From Cupriavidus sp. IDO (GTDB taxonomy: Bacteria > Pseudomonadota > Gammaproteobacteria > Burkholderiales > Burkholderiaceae), in the NCBI RefSeq assembly GCF_000812465.1, contig NZ_JWMA01000048.1, positions 1 to 62,603 on the forward strand: DNA of 62,603 bases. Reading direction: 5' to 3'. The position numbers and the translations under genes were made by a program. Positions 54,588-62,603 of the stretch are shown piece after piece (the stretch's first letter is position 1; each line of letters begins with the position of its first letter). The notes beneath the pieces were generated by a model. It searched no databases and had not been told where the DNA came from. It saw only the letters and a list, made by a program, of their open reading frames with translations.

Positions 54588-55139
54588 TCAGATCCCCGGC
54601 AGCATGGCAGTCTGTGGTTCGTCACGCGCTGGCGCGATCGCCCTCTCGTGCTCCAGTAGCCAGCGTTTACGGGGTACCCCCCAGGCGTAGCCCTTGAGAT
54701 CACCATTGCTGGCGATGACCCGATGACACGGTACGATGATGGCAATCGGATTAGCGCCATTGGCCGCACCGATGTCGATGGCCGCGCGCGGATCGTCGAA
54801 GCCGAGTTCCTTGGCCAGCTTGCCGTAGGTCGTGGTCGTGCCGGCCGGAATGCGGCGGAGCGCGGCCCAGACCCGGCGCTGAAGCTGAGAACCAGCGGTC
54901 TCGGTCCGCAGCGCATCCAGCGCGCCCAATTCACCCGAAAAATAGCGAGCCAGGGCTTCGGCGATCTCCGAAGGGGCCGGAATTTCAACCAGCTCGATAC
55001 TGCCATACTGGTCGCGCAAGCTGCGATGCTGGCGCGCCTTGTGGTCGGCAAAATCGAGCCCGCGCACACTCTGCCGCGCATCGGTGACGAGCAGTAGGTC
55101 GCCCAACGGCGACTTCACATGGCTCAAGAACAATTGCAT
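54588..55139 (-). CDS. ogt: Methylated-DNA--protein-cysteine methyltransferase
   Basis: Direct repair of O6-alkylguanine by irreversible transfer to a Cys. The 183-residue product has the active site IVPCHRVIASNGDLKGYAWG and the helix-turn-helix region TTTTYGKLAKELG. AGGAG is 6 nt before the ATG. No Ada activator domain is fused, so it is of the Ogt type. The Ada-like zinc domain gene follows. Confidence 0.95.
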   Translation of the reverse strand: MQLFLSHVKSPLGDLLLVTDARQSVRGLDFADHKARQHRSLRDQYGSIELVEIPAPSEIAEALARYFSGELGALDALRTETAGSQLQRRVWAALRRIPAGTTTTYGKLAKELGFDDPRAAIDIGAANGANPIAIIVPCHRVIASNGDLKGYAWGVPRKRWLLEHERAIAPARDEPQTAMLPGI

Positions 55140-55180
55140 GATGCACTCCTTGTTGAATGAATCCGCGGGCCACTTGATAA

Positions 55181-55648
55181 TCAGCCGTCGCCATTCATGG
55201 CGGCCTCCTTGATCAGGCCGAGCTGGGTCAGCGCAGCCACACCGTCGTCCAGGCCAAGTTCTTCCACGATCCTGCCGTCGATCACCTTCAGCACGGTAGT
55301 ACCGGTGAAATGCATCTTGCGGCCAGTTGCGGCAGGCAAACCGCCAATCAGGAAGTCATCAAATGCCGGGCCCGTGTGGGTACCGCCACCTTCCCACTGG
55401 CCGACGACATAGTCGCCTTCGGCAATCAGCTCAGCCGTTCCCCAGAAGTTGAGATCGGGGAACGCGGCACGAAAGTCGGTCATGAAGGCCTTGATATCCT
55501 CGCGACCACGACGAGGCTCGTGCAGCGAATACTTGAGCAGCATGTTCGGCGCGGCAATCTCATCGATCACCGCCAGATTGACATTCTTGCCCCAGAATTC
55601 CGTAAACCAACGACCGACGACGGCCTTGTTCTGCTCTTCTTTGCTCAT
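55181..55648 (-). CDS. SnoaL-like/ester cyclase family protein
   Basis: A 155-residue cone-shaped alpha+beta-barrel protein of the NTF2/SnoaL superfamily. Typical stretches: RWFTEFWGKNVNLAVIDEIA, AFPDLNFWGTAELIAEGDYV, and GRKMHFTGTTVLKVIDGRIV. SnoaL relatives include polyketide cyclases and small hydrolases; the substrate is not known. The ATG at 55648 follows GAGGA by 7 nt; an upstream ATG at 55693 is less likely. It lies 41 bp upstream of ogt, in the same direction. Confidence 0.87.
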   Translation of the reverse strand: MSKEEQNKAVVGRWFTEFWGKNVNLAVIDEIAAPNMLLKYSLHEPRRGREDIKAFMTDFRAAFPDLNFWGTAELIAEGDYVVGQWEGGGTHTGPAFDDFLIGGLPAATGRKMHFTGTTVLKVIDGRIVEELGLDDGVAALTQLGLIKEAAMNGDG

Positions 55649-56097
55649 GGAAAGGTCCTCACAGTTAGTTTCGGGAAGGTTCATCGAAACCATTCGATGT
55701 CCTGAGCAAGAGAATAGGCATCCCCACGTTGTTCAAAACTCCGATTCTTGCTGCGCAAACCAATCCGAAGATCGAGGCACCCACTAGGGCAGTGACGGTA
55801 CCTCATCGTCTGTGCGAGCAGTGCGCACTTGAGTGGCTGGCCGCTCCAGTATTGCGTCGTGGATTCCGTTGGCGCGCAAGCCTTCGCACGTGCGGAACAG
55901 ATAGTCGCTCGAATTTCCCAGCCCGCCGGAGGCAATAGCAAGTCTGCGCACAACGGTAAGCGCATTGGATTCAATCGCAAGAAACGGAGAGCGCGGCCAA
56001 GACTGGCTGCCTATTCTTCATTACGAGCCAGTCGCGACATGCCGAGGTTCCACGTGTCCGGTATCCGCCCGGTATGTCCTCAAGCAAGGAGGCTGTC
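55649..56097. other. Intergenic stretch without a supported gene
   Basis: Frames here are broken and lack ribosome binding sites. AAGGAGG at its right end belongs to the next gene. Confidence 0.4.
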
Positions 56098-56478
56098 ATG
56101 CCCATCAATGAACTCCAGTCAGACGCCTATGCTGACCTCGGCGACATTTGGCTTCGGGATCAATCGGCGCGACTCAGGCAGAAGCATCTGCAGTTTGGGC
56201 GGCATTATCGGATGGATGTCGAGGCGCTCCTGGCTCGAAACGCTCAAGCGACTCGGATGGGCAGTGCCGCCACAATGGCGGCCCCGAGTCATGGCCTGCC
56301 CACCGATCGCATTCGGCGGGCAACGATCGAAGCCATTGAACATTGTGCGCGGTTGAACGATCCTATGGCGCACATGGCACTGCTGCCGCCGATCGCTACG
56401 AATTCGCACCCGATGCCGGCATCGGAGCCGCGCGATGCTGAAAATCGCGACGCGGTGTGCGAACACATACGCCTCTGA
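56098..56478 (+). CDS. Hypothetical protein (126 aa)
   Basis: AAGGAGG five nt before the ATG is among the best ribosome binding sites in the window and strongly supports translation. The product begins MPINELQSDAYADLGDIWLR and has a basic, helical central part (RDQSARLRQKHLQFGRHYRM) and a low-complexity Pro/Ala end. No transmembrane segment, signal peptide or known domain is seen. It stands alone. Confidence 0.6.
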   Translation: MPINELQSDAYADLGDIWLRDQSARLRQKHLQFGRHYRMDVEALLARNAQATRMGSAATMAAPSHGLPTDRIRRATIEAIEHCARLNDPMAHMALLPPIATNSHPMPASEPRDAENRDAVCEHIRL

Positions 56479-56572
56479 CCAGGTGCCGATGGACGTGGGC
56501 GAGCCTGCTGAGTCTCCGCTTTCACCCGAACTTCGGTCGTTCACTGAACTCTGTGCCGATGTCTGAGAAGAG

Positions 56573-56646
56573 TCGACTACGGAAGCCGGCCGTGTGATCG
56601 TCAGTGCACGGCCGGCGTCCGGCTTCAAATTTCCGGGCTCGGCCAG
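56573..56646. repeat. Degenerate dispersed repeat, copy 2
   Basis: Partner of the repeat at 52173-52243, starting with the same 13 bases and ending GGGCTCGGCCA. It lies in a gene-free gap between a hypothetical gene and the YdeI-like gene. Confidence 0.65.
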
Positions 56647-56750
56647 TCTCAGTCGCTTACCCGTACGCGTTGCGGGCGGCGGCGATCGGCCAAAGCGGTC
56701 AGTAGAGGTGACATGCCCATTCGGCAAATTTCCGTCAGAAGTGAAAGGCT

Positions 56751-57320
56751 CTAGGGATAGAAGGCTTCACCGCGGTTCAGCATGTTGATGAACTCCTCGA
56801 TTTTGCGCGCCCGGGTTTCTGGCTTTTTGGCATTCTGTACACGAAACAGGATGGCATAGCGGTTGCGGCTATTCAGTGTTGCAAAGAATTTCTTGGCTCT
56901 CGGATTTGCGTCCAACGCTACTTGCAGGTCGTCCGGCACTATCGAGTTACTTGCTGACGTGTATGCTGACTCCCAGCGGCCGTCCTTCTTAGCTCTCTCG
57001 ATCTGCGTCATGCCAGGAGGGCGCATCCTGCCTGCGGCGATCAGCGCTTCAGCTCTGTCTTTGTTAAGTTTTGACCAGATGCTTTTTGCAGAGCGAGGCG
57101 TGAAGCGTTGCAGCCAGTATTTCTCGCTATCGGCCTGTTTTTGACCATCAATCCAGCCATAGCATAGAGCGCCTTCTAACGCCTGTTCGTACGTTACGGT
57201 TGGCTGTTCGGCTCCTTTCTTCGCCAGGCGCAGCCATGCTCCGGTCGAAGTGCCGCCGTTTTGCGCTAGCCAGCTTTCCCATTCGATCTGGCTGATAAAC
57301 GTTAGAGGGAATTCAGTCAT
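56751..57320 (-). CDS. YdeI/OmpD-associated family protein
   Basis: A 189-residue cytoplasmic protein of the YdeI family (bacteriocin-protection/OmpD-associated). Typical segments are ALCYGWIDGQKQADSEKYWL, RFTPRSAKSIWSKLN and the C-terminal RKIEEFINMLNRGEAFYP. The biochemical role is unknown; Gram-positive relatives have been linked to bacteriocin tolerance. It is a single gene, slightly lower in GC than its neighbours. No clear ribosome binding site precedes the ATG. Confidence 0.88.
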   Translation of the reverse strand: MTEFPLTFISQIEWESWLAQNGGTSTGAWLRLAKKGAEQPTVTYEQALEGALCYGWIDGQKQADSEKYWLQRFTPRSAKSIWSKLNKDRAEALIAAGRMRPPGMTQIERAKKDGRWESAYTSASNSIVPDDLQVALDANPRAKKFFATLNSRNRYAILFRVQNAKKPETRARKIEEFINMLNRGEAFYP

Positions 57321-57611
57321 GTCACTATGCCGAACAGTTGAATTCTGAGCGAGGGGCTTCGTCCGCAGTCTAGCAGCGTTTATACGGACCTCAACATCCG
57401 GTTACAACCTGGTTGATGACCATCCTTTGGTCTGCGCAGGCCGTGCCACGCAAGGGAAATCGAAGCGCGCGCAAGGCGGGCTGAAGCGATGTACTCTACC
57501 GCGGCGTTGCCGGCGCACGCCCCGGTAATCACCCCCCGCGGAAGTTCAATCCCATCGAGACGCGTGCAGGCAGTAATATGAGCATCCCCGCCCTCAATTG
57601 GAAGTACCGCG

Positions 57612-58076
57612 ATGCAAGTACTGGTTGACGCAGACGCCTGCCCGGTTGTCGTCAAGGAAATGTTGTATCGGGCCGCACAACGTACCGAAGTGTGCGTCAC
57701 GCTGGTTGCCAACCAGTATTTGCGCACGCCGCCTTCCCGCTTTATCAAGGCACTGCAAGTGCCTGCGGGCTTCGACGTCGCCGATGACCGTATCGTCGAG
57801 CTGGCCAGCAGCGGGGACCTGGTCATTACGGCGGACATCGTTCTTGCCGCCGCTGCCCTCGACAAGGGCGCCTATGTGCTCGACCCACGTGGAAGCTGGT
57901 TTAGCCGGGAGAATATCCAGGAGCGCCTGACGATGCGCGAGGTGATGGAGCAACTCCGCAGCTCGGGCGTCGATACCGGCGGACCGGCACCGTACACCGC
58001 ACAGGATAGCAAGGCTTTCGCCGGCCAATTGGATCGGTTCCTGGCGCGCCATGTGCCGCCGCGTGCGGTCCCCTGA
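57612..58076 (+). CDS. YaiI/YqxD family (UPF0178) protein
   Basis: A 154-residue protein with a PIN-like fold of unknown function. Family motifs: MQVLVDADACPVVVKEMLYR, VANQYLRTPPS, DLVITADIVLAAAALDKGAY and LDPRGSWFSRENIQERL. Conserved Asp residues in the first and third suggest a nuclease-like metal site. It is monocistronic. Confidence 0.92.
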   Translation: MQVLVDADACPVVVKEMLYRAAQRTEVCVTLVANQYLRTPPSRFIKALQVPAGFDVADDRIVELASSGDLVITADIVLAAAALDKGAYVLDPRGSWFSRENIQERLTMREVMEQLRSSGVDTGGPAPYTAQDSKAFAGQLDRFLARHVPPRAVP

Positions 58077-58352
58077 AGCGGGCTGGCCACAGCAACGCAT
58101 AAAGTCTGCACCGACGACCCTGTCAGACTGCCCGATGTGCGTCGAGATCCAACGCGGCCTCGGCCGCTGCGCCCGACTGTCCCTTGTAATAGAGGTGCAC
58201 GCCGATAGCGAGGGAGTCATTTCGGATCTCGTGCAGCGCCGGCGTGCTGAACCGCTCGTCTATCATTGACCAACCGGCGCCGTGGAACGTCACCCTGCCT
58301 TTTCCGTTGACCACCAGATGCGTGGCGGTTCGCCAGCTACTACGAGATTGCC

Positions 58353-58871
58353 ATGTCCCGATACGTTGCCTTTCTTCGCGGCGTCAGCCCGATGAACGCC
58401 CGGATGTCCGAACTCACACGCTGCTTCGAGGCGGCGGGCTTCTCCGAAGTGAAAACCTTGCTCTCCAGCGGGAACGTCGTGTTCAACGCGCAATCGTCGT
58501 CACTGGCCAGCCTGGAGCGACGCGCCGAGAAGGCGATGCAATCTGAACTGGGCCACAGCTTCGACACCTTCGTCCGGCCGGCCCGCTATCTCCAGGACCT
58601 CATCGACTCGGATTTCTTCGCCGGGTTCGGCCTTGCGCCTTCGGCCAAGCGGGTTGTCACCTTTCTGCGCAGCCCAGTGTCGCCAGACGTGAAGCTGCCC
58701 ATAGAGCGCGATGGCGCAAGCATCGTCAAGGCCAATACCATGGAGGTCTTCAGCGCCTACGTGCCTGACCCGAAGAAAGGCCCCGTGTTCATGCGCCTGC
58801 TCGAACGCTCGTTCGGGAAGGACATCACCACTCGCACGCTCGATACAGTCATCAAGTGTGCCAGGGCATAG
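58353..58871 (+). CDS. DUF1697-family protein
   Basis: A 172-residue protein with the DUF1697 opening MSRYVAFLRGVSPMNARMSE and the typical KTLLSSGNVVF. The fold is two ferredoxin-like halves; the function is unknown. The usual GINVGG motif of the family reads GVSPMN here. Single gene. Confidence 0.9.
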   Translation: MSRYVAFLRGVSPMNARMSELTRCFEAAGFSEVKTLLSSGNVVFNAQSSSLASLERRAEKAMQSELGHSFDTFVRPARYLQDLIDSDFFAGFGLAPSAKRVVTFLRSPVSPDVKLPIERDGASIVKANTMEVFSAYVPDPKKGPVFMRLLERSFGKDITTRTLDTVIKCARA

Positions 58872-58976
58872 GCTGCTTCATGCGTAAGGCGGTCGCCCGG
58901 ACGCTCAGGCGGACACGCGAACGTCAGATCCACCCGGACAAAATTGAATTCATGAAACCGGTCACGACGCGCCTCG

Positions 58977-59305
58977 TCAGACGAACCGTGGGATGGGTCC
59001 TCGCTGCGGCGTCTGGTCTGGGAGCACGACGCCTTCCTGATCGATGTAGCACCACCCCCAACCCTCCGGGGGGTCATATCCCTCAATGATCGGATGCCCG
59101 GTCTTCTCGAAATGCGCGCGGGCATGCTTGAGCGGAGAGTTATCGCAGCAGCCGACGTGGCCGCAGGATCGGTACAACCGAAGATGTACCTACGGGCTGC
59201 CCACTTTGAGGCATTCTTCGCAACCCATAGCGCTTGGCGCGACATCACGGATCGTATCCGTATGGCCACAAGTGAGAACCGGCGTGCCGCCTCAACCTGG
59301 ATTGG
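58977..59305 (-). pseudogene. UBP-type zinc-finger protein gene with internal stop
   Basis: The minus-strand frame reads HTDTIRDVAPSAMGCEECLK, VGSP, then TAG at 59190-59192, then VHLRLYRSCGHVGCCDNSP and the C-terminal half to 58977. The family has Trp at the stop position (G-x-P-W-V-H-L-R), so a single TGG-to-TAG change explains it. Upstream, no start codon precedes the frame before another stop near 59308. The C-terminal 66 codons could still be expressed from an internal ATG, but without half of the zinc ligands. Confidence 0.8.
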
Positions 59306-59467
59306 AGTCAGGACGGGGAATATCTGGTGCCTGCGCTCTCCGGCACCGTCTGCGTGGTGCTGGATCATACGAGGGTTCTCCTCGCGAGAGCGGAGTCCCG
59401 TGGATTCATCGCCAGGAGCCGTCAGCTTCGGGAAGTCTGGAGGTGGTTTGCGTGACCCGGAGCAGCG

Positions 59468-59848
59468 TCACGCGAGGTGAGTTTCGATCGGCAACCCGGA
59501 TCTCAACGTCTTCGTAACGGGCGTGCGCTCGGCAATTTCCGCCAGACGGGCTTTCTGGCTGTCGTCCAGGCCCCTGATCACAAGCGTCCGCTCGATTCGC
59601 CGCTCGTCCGTCCCGACAAGCCGCAGGGAGACTTCGAGCGATTCAAGGGCCCAACCTTTGTGTTCGGCATACATTTTGAGCGTGATGGCTGTGCACGCGC
59701 CAAGGCTTGCAAGCAATAGATCGTAGGGGGCCGGTCCAGCCCCTTGCCCGCCGAGAGCGCGAGGTTCATCGGCCGTGATTGCGTGGCCGGATACGACGAT
59801 GTTCGTGCGATAGGGCGTCGATCCAATCTGTGCGGTGCCGTGTGTCAT
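59468..59848 (-). CDS. OsmC-family protein
   Basis: A 126-residue OsmC/YhfA-type protein. It starts MTHGTAQIGSTPYRTNIVVS and has GGQGAGPAPYDLLLASLGAC and LKMYAEHKGW, placing one conserved Cys at the start of the central helix. The second redox Cys of true OsmC/Ohr peroxidases is not seen, so it is more like the YhfA branch. GGAG lies 8 nt before the ATG at 59848. Confidence 0.88.
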   Translation of the reverse strand: MTHGTAQIGSTPYRTNIVVSGHAITADEPRALGGQGAGPAPYDLLLASLGACTAITLKMYAEHKGWALESLEVSLRLVGTDERRIERTLVIRGLDDSQKARLAEIAERTPVTKTLRSGLPIETHLA

Positions 59849-60223
59849 GGTTCCTGCTCCTCTGCACGACGATGTGGGATGCGGGATGAACTGGTCTTCC
59901 TTGAGTATCTTCGCAAAGCGTCTGGCATACCAATCAACCTTTGGTATGGTCGATCGGCCCGGCGGCATCTCAAGATGCTCGGATCGAGCCGACGATCCCC
60001 TTTAACTTGCGAATGACTCGATCGCGTGTTGATCCCCGCGGCCTTGCGCAACCCCACAAATATCAAATTTTTTGAACAACATTTACAATCCAGCTTGAAT
60101 GTTCGTCCACTTCCAGTCGCTATAGTTCTGCACATGGACGGCGCCACACCACAACAGAGCAGAGACAGCGCCGCGCCAGACAGAACGTCAAAATAATTGA
60201 ATTCACTCCCACCGGAGAACACC
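59849..60223. other. Intergenic region upstream of hydrolase copy C
   Basis: The part around 60055-60130 is AT-rich and contains TATAGT near 60121, a possible -10 box, but no -35 at the right distance. The CAAAGATGT operator of copy A is not present. No gene is supported. Confidence 0.4.
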
Positions 60224-60922
60224 ATGTCGAACGCCAAGCTTGAAGTCCTGACCCCCCGCAACAGCCAGCTCATCATCATCGACCATCAGCCGCAGATGGC
60301 CTTTGGCGTGCAGTCGATGGACCGCCAGACCATGAAGAACAACGTCGTGGGCCTGGCCAAGGCCGCGAAGATCTTCGAGGTGCCGACCACCATTACCACG
60401 GTCGAGTCTGAATCGTTCTCGGGCTACACCTACCCCGAACTGCTCGACGTGTTCCCCGGCAAGCAAACGCTCGAACGCACGTCCATGAACTCCTGGGACG
60501 ACCAGAAGGTGCGCGATGCACTGGCCGCCAATGGCCGCAAGAAGGTCGTCGTGGCCGGCCTGTGGACCGAAGTCTGCAACACCACCTTCGCGCTGTGCGC
60601 GATGCTCGAAGGCAACTACGAGATCTACATGGTGGCCGACGCCTCCGGCGGCACGACCAGGGAAGCGCATGACTACGCCATGCAGCGCATGGTCCAGGCA
60701 GGCGTGGTGCCCGTGACCTGGCAACAGGTCATGCTGGAGTGGCAACGCGACTGGAAGAATCGCGAAACGTACGACGAGGTGATGGCCGTGGCCAGGGAGC
60801 ACTCGGGCGCCTATGGCATGGGGGTCGACTATGCCTATACGATGGTCCACAAGGCCGCGCAACGCACGGCAACCACGCACGAATCGCTGGCTCCCGTGCA
60901 CGCGCCGGTCATCGAGCGCTGA
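60224..60922 (+). CDS. YcaC-type isochorismatase-fold cysteine hydrolase, copy C
   Basis: A 232-residue paralogue of copies A and B, with the same catalytic surroundings (IIIDHQPQMAFGVQSMDRQ; GLWTEVCNTTFALCAM) and a different C-terminal tail (ATTHESLAPVHAPVIER). GGAG lies 6 nt before the ATG. It leads a run of plus-strand genes for membrane proteins: a 37-residue peptide, YoaK and TMEM175. In the first cluster, copies A and B are likewise accompanied by XapX, DoxX and a broken YoaK. Confidence 0.93.
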   Translation: MSNAKLEVLTPRNSQLIIIDHQPQMAFGVQSMDRQTMKNNVVGLAKAAKIFEVPTTITTVESESFSGYTYPELLDVFPGKQTLERTSMNSWDDQKVRDALAANGRKKVVVAGLWTEVCNTTFALCAMLEGNYEIYMVADASGGTTREAHDYAMQRMVQAGVVPVTWQQVMLEWQRDWKNRETYDEVMAVAREHSGAYGMGVDYAYTMVHKAAQRTATTHESLAPVHAPVIER

Positions 60923-60960
60923 TGCACGTCCGCCGCCAGTCTTCCCTCGGAGCGCACAAA

Positions 60961-61074
60961 ATGATTCCAGGTAGAAGCGTGGCCAACGCCACCCTCCTGC
61001 TGGGAGGCTGGCTGGCCATCAGCGCCTATAGCGTAGCGGCGGCAGCGATCGTCGCCAGGACGCTGATCGCATGA
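60961..61074 (+). CDS. Small single-helix membrane protein (37 aa)
   Basis: ATG with GGAG 8 nt upstream, 38 bp after hydrolase copy C. The sequence MIPGRSVANATLLLGGWLAI continues SAYSVAAAAIVARTLIA, a single predicted membrane helix. Position in an apparent operon supports it; no family recognised. Confidence 0.5.
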   Translation: MIPGRSVANATLLLGGWLAISAYSVAAAAIVARTLIA

Positions 61075-61082
61075 TCGCCCCA

Positions 61083-61106
61083 CGCGGGGGGAAACCCTCC
61101 CCCGCG
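61083..61106 (+). terminator. GC-rich stem-loop between copy C and yoaK
   Basis: CGCGGGGG pairs with CCCCCGCG around an 8-nt loop. Without a U-tract it may lower, rather than stop, transcription into the YoaK gene. Confidence 0.4.
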
Positions 61107-61164
61107 GTCATGCCCCTGCGAGACAAGCAAGCGGCGACAACCATTTACCGGATGGATCTCAATC

Positions 61165-61884
61165 ATGAGCGCGAATGTCAACGCATCAAACAACGCAGAA
61201 ACAGGCGGAAATCTCAGCCTCTGGGAAGTATGCAAAGCGCCAATCCTTCTGACTATTGTGGGCGGCGCCATCGACACGATTGGCTTTATTGCGCTGCTGG
61301 GCTTCTTCACTGCGCACGTCACCGGAAACCTGGTGCTCGCGGGAGCGGCATTCGTCAAAGGCGGGTCCGGCTTATGGATCAAGCTTGGCGCCATACCACT
61401 CTTTATTGTCACGGTCATCATCAGCAAGATGCTGATTGACCGCAACCAGCAGACTCACAAGACCTTAGGCTGGCTGTTTGTTGCTGAAGCAATCTTTCTG
61501 CTTGGTTTCATGGCCGCCGGCCTGTATCTCGAACCATTCGACAATGCCGATGGCGCAGGCCTTGCTTTGACTGGAGGCCTTGGCCTTGTCGCGCTCGCCA
61601 TCCGAAATACTGCCAGCAAGACACTGATCAAATACATCAGTCCCAGCACCATGATGACCGGGAACACTACACAGCTGGGAATCGATCTGTCAAATTACTT
61701 GCGCGCCAGGACACACACCAATTTCCAGGATCTGCTCAAAAGCGCAAGTGTTGTTGTCGGTTTTGTGATCGGTGCCTTCCTGGGGGCGTCCCTCTATGTG
61801 GCGATCGGATTCTGGAGCGTCTTGCCCTTTATTCTTCCCATCGCATATATGGCACGCTTGGCATTCCGCAACCAATTTAGATGA
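61165..61884 (+). CDS. YoaK (DUF1275) family membrane protein
   Basis: A 239-residue inner-membrane protein with about six helices. The family signature GGAIDTIGFIALLGFFTAHV and TGNLVLAGAAF is at the N-terminus, and STMMTGNTTQLGIDLSNYL in the middle. Function is unknown. A broken relative lies at 41806-41987 in the first hydrolase cluster, so the gene seems to be a regular partner of these hydrolases. Confidence 0.9.
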   Translation: MSANVNASNNAETGGNLSLWEVCKAPILLTIVGGAIDTIGFIALLGFFTAHVTGNLVLAGAAFVKGGSGLWIKLGAIPLFIVTVIISKMLIDRNQQTHKTLGWLFVAEAIFLLGFMAAGLYLEPFDNADGAGLALTGGLGLVALAIRNTASKTLIKYISPSTMMTGNTTQLGIDLSNYLRARTHTNFQDLLKSASVVVGFVIGAFLGASLYVAIGFWSVLPFILPIAYMARLAFRNQFR

Positions 61885-61897
61885 GTGGGTGACGAAA

Positions 61898-62497
61898 ATG
61901 GGCATCAGCAAGAACAGGCTTGAATCATTTAGCGATGGGGTCATTTCCGTAAGCCTGACACTCATGCTATTTCAATTACAGGTTCCCGAAGGCCTTTCAT
62001 TCAAAGATATCCTGAATAATGCCTATGTTTTTTTCGGGTATGTACTGAGCTTCGTTTACGTCGGAATATACTGGAACAACCACCATCACCTGTTTCAAGT
62101 TGCCCGAGGCATTAACGGCAAGATCATGTGGGCGAACCTCCACTTGCTATTCTGGCTAAGCATGATTCCATTCACCACCACCTGGACTGGAAGATCCGGC
62201 TTCGCGGAAACGCCGACAGCAATGTATGCATTTGTCCTGTTCATGTGCGCCGTCTCTTACTCACTGCTCACAAGACTCATCATGAACTACGACGGCGAAC
62301 ATTCCGCGCTTAGGCAGGCCATCGGCAACGACCTCAAAGGGAAGCTCTCCCTCCCAATCTACGCATTAGCGATCCTGGCCAGTTTTTTCAGCAGCGTAGC
62401 TTCGCTTCTGATACTGACCTTAATGGCTGGCGTCTGGTTCTTTCCTGATTCCCGCATTGAAAAATATCTGCTCGGTAGCAAATCCCAAGAGCTCTGA
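61898..62497 (+). CDS. TMEM175-family potassium channel-like protein
   Basis: A 199-residue protein with the bacterial TMEM175 (DUF1211) length and its N-terminal RxxxFSD motif (MGISKNRLESFSDGVISVSL) at the start of helix 1; five further helices follow. Bacterial members form tetrameric K+-permeable channels. The His-rich YWNNHHHLF segment is typical of the family. The start 13 bp after the yoaK stop suggests co-transcription. The gene is visibly less GC-rich than the rest of the window. Confidence 0.87.
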   Translation: MGISKNRLESFSDGVISVSLTLMLFQLQVPEGLSFKDILNNAYVFFGYVLSFVYVGIYWNNHHHLFQVARGINGKIMWANLHLLFWLSMIPFTTTWTGRSGFAETPTAMYAFVLFMCAVSYSLLTRLIMNYDGEHSALRQAIGNDLKGKLSLPIYALAILASFFSSVASLLILTLMAGVWFFPDSRIEKYLLGSKSQEL

Positions 62498-62510
62498 CGG
62501 TATGGGCTTA

Positions 62511-62603
62511 GAGCCCGTTTGAAAATTCAAGGATGGGCGATTCTGCGTAGCAGCAGGCCGCCCATCGCGATATAGACCATAGCTTCCGATACGTCAGTTC
62601 GCC
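62511..62603. mobile_element. Edge of an insertion sequence
   Basis: The sequence from GAGCCCGTTTGAAAATTC onward looks like a terminal inverted repeat followed by the 3' end of a transposase gene on the minus strand. The element runs out of the window, so its other end and target duplication cannot be seen. Confidence 0.6.
62527..62603 (-). CDS. Transposase, C-terminal fragment (IS5-like)
   Basis: The last 24 codons read RTDVSEAMVYIAMGGLLLRR, then IAHP and TGA at 62527-62529. This matches the closing helix of DDE transposases of the IS5 group as I recall it. The catalytic residues lie outside the window. It ends about 16 bp from the presumed inverted repeat, as is normal. Confidence 0.55.
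   Translation of the reverse strand, partial: RTDVSEAMVYIAMGGLLLRRIAHP

Noticed and set aside
59086..59517. Plus-strand ORFs over the UBP pseudogene
   Set aside because: They are antisense to a recognisable zinc-finger domain and have no ribosome binding sites.

Overview
The window is GC-rich, gram-negative DNA with a gene repertoire typical of the Burkholderiaceae, most like Cupriavidus or Ralstonia: C-terminal-Phe general porins, a Bug/TctC solute-binding protein, XapX and DoxX membrane proteins, a complete acetone carboxylase operon and a partial histidine-utilisation (hut) cluster. The genus is an inference from gene content, not from a marker gene.

Layout. 1-7.1 kb: end of a porin, an acyltransferase, a CBS-PAS-GGDEF-EAL cyclic-di-GMP protein and an Aer-like PAS chemoreceptor. 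7.8-12.1 kb: a four-gene polar amino acid ABC importer (aapJQMP). 12.1-20.4 kb: acetone carboxylase acxABC on the minus strand, a divergent LRAT-fold gene, and the sigma-54 activator acxR. Two -24/-12 promoters face away from each other across an array of TGTCCGG-N3-CCGGACA palindromes, and the same palindromes recur upstream of acxR. 20.5-22.5 kb: a VOC protein, a hydrolase remnant and an exported beta-propeller protein. 22.7-28.0 kb: an NCS1 permease, the repressor hutC, hutU and hutG, with HutC-like operators in front of the permease and between hutC and hutU.

28-31.5 kb: a divergent TetR regulator and NmrA/membrane-protein operon with paired operators, ending in a 33-codon coupled ORF and a good terminator, then a tRNA 3'-end remnant. 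31.6-37.9 kb: YdjM-like protein, dCache chemoreceptor, and a TetR-controlled pair (creatinase-like M24 protein plus Bug-family binding protein). 38.4-47.4 kb: a cluster of two near-identical YcaC-type cysteine hydrolases, a carboxymuconolactone decarboxylase-like protein, two XapX proteins, DoxX, a YtcJ-type amidohydrolase, a TrmB-type regulator, a porin and a monooxygenase-like protein, with decayed genes and a probable foreign insert (PaaI thioesterase) inside it. 47.9-51.3 kb: a 1134-residue zinc-ribbon/adenylyl cyclase/AAA/TPR protein. 51.5-59.9 kb: small single genes, including alkylation repair (Ada-like Zn domain, Ogt), SixA, OsmC and several conserved families, with two copies of a degenerate 70-bp repeat and a UBP zinc-finger pseudogene. 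60.2-62.6 kb: a third copy of the YcaC-type hydrolase with YoaK and TMEM175 membrane proteins, ending in the edge of an insertion sequence.

The two most promising unexplained systems are the LRAT-fold gene wired into the acetone regulon, and the repeated module of YcaC-type hydrolase plus small membrane proteins (XapX/DoxX/YoaK), which occurs three times by hydrolase count. All calls come from reading the sequence; no database search was run.
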